From NCBI GenBank assembly GCA_013398055.1, contig VZRS01003978.1, positions 107,296-171,295 of the forward strand: 64,000 nucleotides of DNA, read 5' to 3'. This document shows, piece after piece, positions 44,701 to 56,700 of the stretch. The notes under the pieces are model-generated. The model had not been told where the DNA came from, made no database searches, and worked only from the letters and a program-made list of their open reading frames with translations. The stretch is from Ifrita kowaldi. Lineage: Eukaryota > Chordata > Aves > Passeriformes > Cinclosomatidae. Both the position numbers and the translations under genes were made by a program. Each line of letters opens with the position of its first letter. The stretch's first letter is position 1.

Positions 44701-47700
44701 AGCTGCTCAAACATTTTCACTGCTTCCCACTGCTCGTCCCAGCCCCACTCCCTGGAGGGCCCAAGCACCAGGAAGTAACAAGGTCTCTCATGGAAAACAG
44801 GAGGGCACTGAACTCTGGGTTAGATTTAACTGAGGTTTTTCCAGTCAGCCCCTGTGTCCTGCTGTGACACCTTCATGGCCAGAGCTCTAAAGGGCTAAAT
44901 GAGATCCTCCTACAGCTGAGGGTTCCTGTATCTGTAGGAAGGTAGGAACAACATTCCCTGATCCCATTCCCTGTCAGCCTGGAGGAGAACAAATCCCATC
45001 TCCTTCTCACAGACACACCAGCAAGTTGCTCAGTGAGCAGCACAACTACTGCAGAACAGATTCCAGCAGTGATCTCTTCCATGGATTTTCTGGTGCCCAG
45101 TGAAAGTGTGGCCCTGCTGCCTCCTCTCTCTGCCTGCCAGCTTTCATAAAATTTTGAAGAGCTCATCCCCTCTGAGACTGATTTATACCTGTCCTGAATT
45201 TGGCTGGGACAAGACAGAGTGAAAACTCTGGGAGGAGGCGACATCCGCCTCATTTCTTTGGAAAGCAAACCCAAAAAATATTGCTTCAACAGGAAGCTTT
45301 ATAAAGAAATTGTTTATTTCTTTATAAAAACACTCCTTCTCACCACCCTCCTCACAGAGCTTCGCCCTCTAAAGCAACTTAGCTCATAAATTTTGCAAGC
45401 AGGAGTTTGACAAAGGTTCCACTTTGCTCGAAACTGGATTTCAAGCTGGCATTTGCCAATGGATCTCTCCTCCCTGCCCACTTTGGCAAACAGAAATCAC
45501 AGACTGCCAGCCTTCATCCCTCCCTCTCCAAAGTGCAAATCCTACCTGGAAGCATCAAGGAATGGCTTGTAGGCAATGGTCATCCACTCTTCTTTGTTGG
45601 AGGAGTACCTGGGCTCCCGTGAGGTCTCCGTTGCTGTGTCCAGGTCCACCAGGTAGTGGCATTTGGAAATGTCAATCTGCAGGAAGACAGACATTCCTGT
45701 GGTTCATTTCCTGCAGTTTTGGCTGTCTGTGTTCATTCACAGCAATGAAAAGAGGGTTACATTTCTAGCAACAGGTGAAAGGCTTCCTGCAGGACGCAGG
45801 TAACAGAATTTGAATGTTTTCAAGCAAAACCTTTGTGGGGGAATCCAACAGGAGACTCAGGTTATGAAACCTCCCCCTTGGTGCTGGGAATCCTTTGTCT
45901 TATCCTGCCTTAACCCCTAAAACTCTTCCTTGAGGGAGTTCAGTTCTCTCTCCCACAAAATTTTACTGCCAACTTCCTTGGCCATGCTTGAGATCCCTTT
46001 TCTGAAGCACCTTTGGGGTTTCATGTAACAATTTATGCTGAAAACAATTTAATTAGGTGGATAGCAGATGGCTCCGTGGCATCACAACTGAGTGGCAAAT
46101 GAAATTACACCACAGGAAACACAGCTGAGGATGCTGAATCCACTTCTTGCTCTGTGTGAGAGGAACATTCCAGGCCCTGGGAGAGGTTCTGGCTCATTAG
46201 CAGAAGGACTCCCAAACCACTAACCAAGTTTTTCTGGAAGTGATGTAGAATCATTCAGAGAAAGACAAGTTGCTGCCTCAAAGATTTCACTTGTCTCATC
46301 CTAAATGCTGCCCTAAAAGGGCTGGGACTTCAAATTCCAGGTGCAAGACAGGTTTCCCTTGTATTTTCACAAGTTACAGTGAAGCCAAGCATGATATTCC
46401 TCCTGCTCAGAGGGCCAACACAGCACCTCTGCACTGAGCTGGGGATTTACACAAGCCTTGGGTGATGCACAGACCTTGAAATGAAAGAAAGGAATGAGTC
46501 TTAGTGAACAAAGCTGCGAGGGATTTCTAAATTACATCCTCTCCTCTTCTGTTCCCCTTTCCTTTTCCTCCTCCCACTCTTTCTTTATTTGATGCAACTG
46601 CTCTGCCAAGTGGAGGAGAGCTAAATTGGATCCCATCCTGACTGACAGGAGTGGGAACAGCACTGAGCTGGAGCTGAGGGCACATCTGCTGCTGCCATGG
46701 GGTCTGGATGGTGTAAGAAGTGAAAAGAAAGTGCTTAAAAACCCCTTTGTCTGAAGTCAGCTGTTGTTAACAGCTTTCAGGCCTGATCTGCTGGTCCTGC
46801 TTGGATGCATCTCGGTAAGAAATAACACTCCTTATCTCTTTCTTAGCAGTTTCAGAGACAAATGCACCTCCCCAGCCGGGCAAGTGCAAGGTAAGTGCTG
46901 CTCAATGTGATTAAGGAAGGAGAGATTGCAAAACAAGATCAAATCACTCTTTCCCCAGTGTCTCATAGCAACAGAAACGCTGAGGTTCACTCTTCCATTT
47001 CCAAGCAGAGCAGTAATAGATACTCACACCTGAAACAGTGAGATCTGCAGCCATTAATTGGTTTTATCCCTGGCTCAGATAATCCTCCTGAACCACTTGT
47101 TTTCTCCCCTTTAGACCACCAAGAGCCTCGTGCTATTTGGATTTATTCACTCTCACAGTCCTGTCCAGTTCTTGCTAATTACTCTTCTACTTTTTTTTAA
47201 ACCTGAGTGTGTTTGTACTCACTAAATTTAGGGAAAGATCTTGATCTCTTGGTGTAATTAGCAGGGCAAAAGTAAGAGTTTTAGCCCCGTTTAATTTCTG
47301 ATTTCTGAAGTCCTAGGCCCTTAAGCTTGCATGAGAAATACCAAAGTTGTAGGGTGACATTAAGGAACAAGCCTGAAACAAAAGTGTGTTTTGCTCCATT
47401 AGTCACAGGCTGTGCAGCAGCCAGCTGTCTGTGCTAAAAATAAGCCCCAGTTCAAGATTTCATAAATTAAATGCACTGCAGCAGACAGCTCCTCTCAGGT
47501 GGGAACACGCCTCCTTCCCATTTCCAGTAACTACATAATGAGCCTCAAAATAAAGAGTTTTAACCCAGAAGGTTGCCAAGATTTAACCTGTTAGTAGTTT
47601 TAAACATGCTAGCTAGCAACCATTTTAAAATATTCCTGTTTAGTTTAGTCCAACCAGGAAATAAATCAATAATACCAATATACATTATCTTAGCAGATTC

Positions 47701-50700
47701 TCGCTGAAATCACTAATGCAATTAAGTTCCAAATTAAGTTCCTCCTCCTCAGTTGCAAATATGATGAATAGTTTTATATTTAAAAAGAAATAGAAGAGGG
47801 AAATTTCAATTCCTGCTCAGTGACAAATATTTTCTGTGGGGGACTTTGAACCACTCATTCCTGTGATCACATTAACACACCACACTAAACCCAGAACTGC
47901 AATAATTAGGAGTTATTACTTCTGCTGCTTCTTTTATTATCGTTACGTCTTAAAACTGGCAGATGGAAGGCAAACAGAAACCACTCACAAGAATGGGGAG
48001 ATTTCCAAGTGCTGCAGAGGGACCATTTTTGGTTTGGAACTCCCCAGGGAACAGAAATGGGGAGATCCACTCCGAGGCACTACATTAATTTAAATTATAC
48101 AGCGAGGTAAGGGAAAGGAAGTGGCAATAAATCCTCACATATCGAGATGGCTCCTCCTTGTTCTGGTCATTCATGTCCGTGGGAATGATCCGGGTGGCCA
48201 TGGGTCCCTTGGCAAAGGGTTTGGGCAGCTGGCCCCGGAATTCCGACAGGATGAACTGGAGCTGCCAACTGCAGGGAACAGGGAAAACATTTTGAGTGGA
48301 GAGCAGCACCAAAAGCAGAAGCAAGCACATCATTCCAAGGGTGGGCAGCTCAAGGAGCAGGCACACCACAGATTCCCAGGAGCTCGTGGCCAATGTGCTG
48401 ACAAAAACCCTTTGGTTTGGACACTTTCACACTGTTTGTGACACTGCTGCTGGTGACAACACAGACCCAAGGTCCTGAGGGTTACCCACGTGCATTATTC
48501 CACCCCTCATTATGATGCCCCTCGTTATCTGTCTCACCAAACTGCACCTTTTCCATTGCAGCACTCACCTGTCTGGCAGCAGGAAGCTGCTGGGGAACCT
48601 GTGCCACTCCTTGCCCACACAGACATTGACTGGTCTCCCCTCAGGCACCGTGTGAATGCTGGGGTCAGTGGCAATCCTGTGGAATTCCGGGTACAGGTCC
48701 AGGGGCCCGTGGTAGCCTGTGGAAGGCAGGAAGTCACAAAGAAGGTTAAACTAAGAGGGGCATTTAATGAAAGCCTACAAAAAACTGTTTCATGCATAAA
48801 TTTTTAACTGATAACTCACTGAATAAATGGACTGGTCTATGCTAAAGAGTGGCTGGATTCCAAAACTCCCTCTCCTTCAGCAGTTCTGGTGCCCTACTGA
48901 TTTTATTCTCATTCCCCTGTCCTGGCTGTCAATGGCCACCAAAACCCCAAAAAATACTGGTGAGGTGGGAAGGCTCTGATTCCAGAAATGTCCAATCCAT
49001 CTCCATTAAGGACTCACGCACCTAATTCAAGTTTTACACAGGAAAATGCTTTTCCAAGTGGGATTATCTATCTGAAAGTTGAAGTATCTGCTTTAATACC
49101 AGTCAGGTTTTAGATCAGTAGAGTTGTGCTGGTGGAAGGTGAAGGGCAGAGGATTTTTAAGTGATGTAATTCTGGTGATCCATTCATACATATATGGATG
49201 AATGTATAATTAATAATTAAATAATGGTGACCATCAGAACTCATTCCTTCCCCTGCAGCAGCGACATCCAAACTTCTCGAGGTTCCTGATTTCTACGGGC
49301 AAAGCAGCACAACTTTTGCAGCCCTCGAGCCCAAAGGCCAGGAGAGCAGAGAGCAAACCTGAAATACCAACCTCTGAATAAGGCAACAGAGCGTGACAGT
49401 GACAAAAGGCCAAAGAGGAAGACAGTCCCCAGGGCCAGCCAGTTGGAGGACACTGTGTAGTGCTCCAGGCGGTAGCGCTGGAAGATGAAGTGGTAACATT
49501 TCTCAGGGAAGAGTAAAAAAAAAAGAGAGAGACAATATAAAGTTACTCCAACTCTGATGTGCTCAGTAAAATTTGCATTTTTCATAAAGACCTGACAACA
49601 GTGCATCTCCCACCAGATCTTTGGGCTTTTTAAATTCAGAGCCATAAAAATGCACAGAAACTCATAGGGTTCAGTCGTATTTAAGTGATAATTTGGGGTA
49701 TTCCAAGAAGTTTTCAGCTCTTTTCCCAAGGAAGGCCTCTGGACCTAAAATGCTCTCTCAAGGCCTCCAGCTTGGCTGTTCCCAGGTGAACCAGGGACAC
49801 TTCTGCAGAAGGTCCCTGCACAGACACACCTGATTTTCCACGCTGGACTGAATTCCTGCCTAAGCTCCATGACCCAGATTTCCAGAGTGACCTATGGTTG
49901 TTTACCCTGCCTGCTCAAACCACAGCTTTGAAGTGGATAAAAGAACATGGAGCACATTCCGCATCCAGCTTTAAACATAAGTCACTCTGAAACTGATAAA
50001 AGGAAATCTGATGAAAGAAAAATTGATAAAAGAAAAGCTCTTTAGCTTTTTTTACTTTAAAAGCCTTTCTGGGAATAGCCAGGAGGAAATACATCCAGTC
50101 CTTGGCTTGGTCCCTCCCTCCTGTTCTGCAGGAGTGGTTATTCACTTCCTACCCTCAGCTGGTTTCTGTTTCTCTTGTCCTGTTTGCATTTTTCTCATAG
50201 CAGCCAAATCCACGTGGTTTGGAGGGGGAGAGTGACAAGTTTGTCCTGCTGGTGGGCAATCAGTTCCAGATTCTCAGCTGGATGCTCCATAATGGGCAAA
50301 ATGTCATCAAACAGTGGTAAAACACGTAGGAAATGTACACGGAATTTTCCTAAAGCAGTATTTGGCAAAAATAAAAATAAATAAACATCGCCCTGTGATG
50401 TTCTGAGAGCACAGAGGAATTCTCTGTCAGAGCCATAAAACTGGTGACATCACAGAGCTGGATCCTGGGGGGATGCAAGGACTGGAACTCATCTGGGGAA
50501 TGAATGGAGATCCAGAGTGAGAACAGCACCTGAGCAAGGGAAGGGTGAGTGACTGGAGGGGTGGGCAGGAATTCCAGCAATGCTGCACAGCAGGACAGAG
50601 GAGGACCAGCAGGATGAGGCCAAACAGCTGGAACAGGCTCCAGCAGGGACTCCTGGCTGCATTCCTGAGCCTTTTTAACAGCAGGAGATGAATAACTCTG

Positions 50701-53700
50701 AGCTTTGGGAAGGTTTATATCAATCTGTATTAGTGCTTTGCTCTGTGAAGTGTTTCAAGTGATGTTTACTAAACATCCAGTTCCTGGCTCTTCCAAACGT
50801 TCAACGCAATTTCCCAACATTTAAACGAGATCCCTTTTCCTTTTTTCAGCCCAGTGAGGGATTCCTACTAAAATACAACACAAATGCATTTCCTACACAC
50901 CCACCCTGGTGCCCTTAGAGCCAAGGAGGCACAATTCCATCAGCAGGTTATTGAACCCTCATGGAACCTCTTGGATTTTGTGTGGCATTGGCACTACAAC
51001 ATCACAGCTCCAGGAATTCCCACTTGGGATTGGAGAACGACTCCAATAGAAATAGTGGCTGGGAAATATTCTCAGCTATCTATTAAAAATCACTAACATT
51101 TACCTGAAGAGCAGAGAGAGCCACAGCACCAGAGAGACAGATGAGAGGATAGATGGGGAAGAGAAACCTCTCTTCTTTGTGGGGCTGGCTGAAGAAAATC
51201 AGCATCCAGAGGTACATGGGAGCCAGGGTCAGCCAGTAGGGACGGCCCAGATTCTGAACTGGAAGAAACAAAAACTCAGCTTTCTCTTGCACAACCCTGT
51301 CTCACACCCAAAGCCCACTCTTGAGAGCCCCACACACCCTGTTCTGAGGACCCCCGCTGCTAAAATCCAGGTAACACACCCAAACAGCCAGCAGGGCATC
51401 TTCCTCAGAGGATTGTTGCAGATTCCTACAATGCTGACAATTCCCACAGCCTTGGGAAGACCAAAAGCAGAAAATAAGTGTTACTGGATCCAAGCGAGAC
51501 ACGAAACCCACCGAGAACTGCCAGGTCTGAACAGGCAGACAGAGGCACTGGGTTTCCTGCTGGGCATTGTACACACAAAGATCAGAAAGGGCCTCCTCAG
51601 GATCTCCCCTTCCCCTTCCAAATGGTTGTTTAGTGCCTGAAGTGTCCCCAGCCTTCATTGCCTCGTTACAAAAATAACGGCAGGAGAGGTCTCCCAGGCG
51701 CCTTGTGCTTAACAGAGGAAATAACCGATTCAAAAATAACAACAATTACCCTGAATTTCAGTCACACTGAGGAGGGCTCTGCACTGCCTGACGATTTTCA
51801 GTCCCTTTCCTACCCCCTTACTACTCCCAACAGCAGAGTTAAGCAATTAAGTAAACGGCATTTCAGAGACAATAAGAACAAAGCGCTTGGCAGAATTGCT
51901 CCTGCTGTTAAGCACAAGAACACCAAGCGAACAGCAGGAAATCTTGCATTTACAGGAGCTCCTACTGAGCTTTTACTGCTTTCTGAGAGTTGGGCACTCA
52001 CAGCCAAGGAACGGATATAAGCAAACACCCCTTAACATACATTTTCATCGAGGGTTGTGTCACTGTTTGTTGTATTCAGTAAAAAAGAAAAAAACAGAGA
52101 GAGAGCAAAGCACTGACTGGGCTGATGAATCTGGAGGCTGCTGCTGACACTTGATGAATTTTCCTTAGGAAAACAGCAGAGAAGAATTTACACTTCCCCT
52201 CTGGAGTCACTTACCAAGCGTCACGTGTTTAAACTGATGTCATTTTATTCAAGAAAAAGCCCCGTGTGGAGCAGGGAATATTCTGGTTCCTCCTTTTTTT
52301 TAAACTCTCAGTACACCCAAAGGGACATTTCCCAGAGCATGGGGAGCCTGGCAGCTGAAAAACCCACCAGTGCACGGGACAGTCCAGCTTCAATCCCAAA
52401 AGGTTCCTACCCATTTCCAGCTGCAGACAAGATGGGAACAACAGCAGGTACAGCTTCTTTCCCCTTTAGAATCATTGCCTGGCCCATTCCTGATGCATTA
52501 AATGTCAGAATGAGGGTTAGGAACCACACACCTTGTCAGGCTTGCTTTTGATAACGCATTTTTCCTCTTGAGGTGGAGGCAAGGAACAATCCTGAACTCT
52601 AATGAGCTCTAGGAACTTTCCTGGTGCTCCAAAGGCTTTCACTGCTCCCAGTTTCACTTCCAATAAAGAAGTGCTGCTCTTTGGCAGGCAAACTCTCCCG
52701 TGCCTGGCTCTGCCAGCTGCCCTGCACTCACCACGGAATTTCTGCAGCAGACACTCCATCAGACAGGTCAGAGGCAGCACGAGCAGGGCCAGGACAAACA
52801 CCACGTTGAAATTCAGAAAGCCATTGATGAAATAGAAGGACCAGGGTTCTGTACCTAAAGGGTGAGAAAAAAGGCAAAAAGATGTTTGAAACACAAGCAT
52901 GAACAGATGGAACAGCAGCTTTGGACCTTCTTTGCCTGACACAGTCCACCAGAGTATCTCACACTCACACCTGCCCAAGAAACTTCATTGTCTTCCTTCT
53001 CAGAAATTATTTTTCTCCTTATTTTTCCGTTGGGGGTGAAAAACAGTATCACATCTGCTGCTCATGAATCCCAGACCGCTCCCACAGCCAGCAGAACTCT
53101 GTGACACAGAGCTCACCCCTGCATTCAGAAGGACAGCAAGGAAGCAGAGGTGGAAACTTGTAAAACTGAGAAACTTGACCCCAAATTCATTCTTCCTTTC
53201 TAACTGCAGAAGAGTAACACAAAACCACACAATGTCACGTAGTTCTGGAGTGAGGATGTTCACTCTGGGTTGGCAGGAACAGAAAATGTACCAAAAGGGA
53301 GTATGAAGGAGAGGAGTTTGCATTCCAAACAAACATTCTGCTACTAAATGATGGTTTTGGTCCCTCCTTAGGCTCAGCACTATTTCAATGTCCCAAATTC
53401 AGCCTGTTCTGACACAAACAGGAGCCAGGCAGCTCTGCCTCCACACTTGGGAACTGGCTGCAAGCTCTGGAGGATGTAAACTGAAAGGAACTCCAGTCCA
53501 ACTGTCATTTATTTAGACTCTTAATTCAGGATGCTTAAAGCCCTTAACAATAAGGAATGCCAGTTCCTCTCCACACATTTCCCACTCTCTCCGTGTGATT
53601 AGCTCAATCAGCCGGTAAATGACACGCGGGGGCTTTAATCACGGCACTGTTGTGACATGTGTCACATGCCACAGCAATTTCCTGCAATCAGAGCCACTTA

Positions 53701-56700
53701 AATTGGGTCCGTGTTGAAATTAATCAGACAACTGAAAAGCAGCAAGGAAAACCCTAAACCTCTGCAGCTCCTGCAGCTAAACAAGGGGAGAAGCTGCCCT
53801 GGGAATGTCACAAACATGGCACTGGAGTCACTGCTTGGCCAAGCAACTCGGGTTTATAGAGGAAACCCTGAGTTATTAGCACTGCAAGCAAACAGCAATT
53901 ATAAAAATAAGTCCAAAATCTTTAAAGGATAATTCCAGGGACCATCCTGTCACCCTTCTGGCTGCTATGGAAAGCAAAGGAAATTCACCCTGGATTCACC
54001 TCTCTCTGCTCTGGTCTCTGATTTGGCAGCCTGGGGGTCAGGAGTGAAGGACGCTTTATGAAACAACTCCTCCACAATCCAAATACAGCCCAGCTAATAC
54101 TGCCAATAGACAGATCAGCTGCTCTGAAGCACAGCTTTAACCAAAAAAAGGCTGCTCGCTCACATTTTTTTGCAGTGTGACTGAATTGCCCAGAAAAAAT
54201 AAGCACTGGAGCCTCCCCTCCTTCTCCAATGAGAGATTTTCTTCTCTGTGAGAGGATAAAAAAAAAATAAAAAGGGGGAAAAAAGAGAAGAGAACAGTGC
54301 ACAGCAGGCAGAAAGCACCAGGCTGGGTCACTGGTGACTCACGCATTCAGAGGCACTCAGGCTCAAAGCCTCCCAGGGCAAAAGGCTTTTTATTCCTGTT
54401 ATCCACACGGCTCAAGGTGAACTGAGAGAGAACTGCAGCGTCAAAAAGGAATGACCCCACTGCAGGCAAGAAGTCCTGGCCCAGAACATCGTCTTTGAAG
54501 CAGGGAGGGACACTGGAGAACTCTCCATGCTCAGGATTAATGGGAATATGCTTCCACACAGAGCAGGAGAGGAGATGGAGCTTTCTGCAAGGATCCTACA
54601 TCCTGGAGCTGGCAGGTGTGGGATATAGGAGACAGCCTGGTGAAAACAGTGGGAAAAGAACACCCATGCAGCTCCTGGCACGGTGGTTCCATGAGGAAAA
54701 CCAGCTGGAAGCACTGTCAGACACGGAGCAAGAAAGTGCTTTGAACTCTGAAGTCTGTGAATGGCCCTGGGAGCAACTCTGGAACTCAGACTCAGGAGTG
54801 AATCAAATTTACCCACGCTGCACCTTGTCCACAGGAATGGTGAGGGCAGCTCAGGCCAGAGCAGAGGAGTTGTAGAAGAGGTTTAAGATAAGGAGCCCCG
54901 CCCTGGGCTGAAGCCTGAGCGCAGGAACTGCAGCTGGCAAGCAGTAACTGAGCTGCAATCATTCGGTCATGAGTCACAGCCCTCATTCTGAGCAAGCCTG
55001 ATTCAGTGCTGCCACAATGAACAGTCTGCTCGCTGCATTTCATTTATTCTCACTCTGCTCAAGAACCAGGACTCCACAGAGCTAAGTGTCACATGAACAG
55101 CTCCAGCACGTTCCACCCAAGCTGCACAAAGCTTCTCAAAGTGGCACAAAACCTTGGTCACAAATTATGATTTCTGAGAATCCCAAAGCCTCAAAATCAG
55201 GGATATACACACTCAGCAGCTCTTTTCCCCTGGCTGTAGAAACCTAATCACTCCAGGGAAATATTAATTGCACAGACAATATTTATGTACAAGGAGTGTA
55301 TTGCTGAAGTCAGAAGAAAAAAAAAATAAATTGTACCTTGTCTCCAAAATACTGTGGTGCTTACACTGGAGATCATCTGGGCTGGTGACTCTGCTCCCAT
55401 CATGTGAACGTTGGGAAATCCCAGCTTCCAGAGCCAAGAGGGATTGGCCAGCCTTTCATCTCCCCTGGTAGTGTTATTTCTCCCCAGTGTTTTGAAGCTC
55501 TCTAAACACACGGCATTGTCCTGCCCATGCTGCATTAAAGAGCAGTTCCAGGCAGGCTCCTTTACTAGCCCGAGGATGTTGTATGAATGTCACTGTGAAT
55601 AAAACTCTTCAGGACAGATTGGTCCCTGGAGGCTTCTGGAAACAACTTATGCACCAGTGTGGAAAAGGTCAGGCACAAGCCCCTGCCAAAACCTATCAGA
55701 GGCTGGAGTTTACTTATAGAAAACTCACGGCTCCACACTTCAGAGCCTTCCTGCAGAGGCCACGAGCCGTGGCAGAGCAGCTGCTGTCCTGCTGTGCCAC
55801 AGCACAAGTGACAAATCACCACTCAGCACCACCCAAAGCAGCCCCTCGACTGAAGCAGCAATGCCAGCTGCCAGAGAAAGCCTTGCTGCTGCTCAGCACC
55901 GCTGAATCCCTCCTGGAACAGCTCCTCTGGGCTCCAGCAGAGCACAGACATGCTGCAGGGATCCTGTGGTCTCTGCCAGCCCTTCTGAAGCCCTGCTAGA
56001 AACGTAATACTCTCCTGCTGTTCAGCTCTAGAAGTGCAGGATATGGACAGAGAAAACTACGGATTCTGCAGCATTCCTCTTTCCCAAGGTTCTGCAGCCC
56101 GACTGTGAGGAACAACAGCCAGGAACAAGATTCAGGCTGACACACACACACGGGCCGCTTGTGCACAGACACTGAGACATCTCCTGGCAGTTTTACAGAA
56201 ACGGAAAGCGAACAAAAGCAGCACAACTCCCAGCGTGGAGAACCCGGGCAGTGCATTCCCAGCTCGACAGAGACATCCCGTGTCCAGAAGCAGCAGCTGC
56301 AGCCTTTGGAGCTGGCGGGCTGCTTCTGCTTCAGGGCACGTCAGAAAAAGCACTGCCAGTCACAGCCACGGCAGCCAGACACCCTCGGGCTCCCTCCCTG
56401 CCCTGCTATCCCAAACGCACCGTAAAGATCAGGGCCGTGGGGGGTGAAGACATTGTACAGAACGATGTTGAGAGGTGCCACCACCAGCTTCCCATAGTAA
56501 TAGCTGTCCACCACCACCAAGGGCACCTGGAAGAAAGCAGCTGTTGGTTAAAGTGCCAGCAGATCCAGCTTTTTTCTGCATTTTCCTAAAGGAACTCATC
56601 CCTTCTACTGCAATCCATTCCCTCTTCGTGTTGCTGCAGGCACTCACCAAAAACAGGATCAAGGACACCACACACCAGTTCAGGAAACTTTTCCACCTCT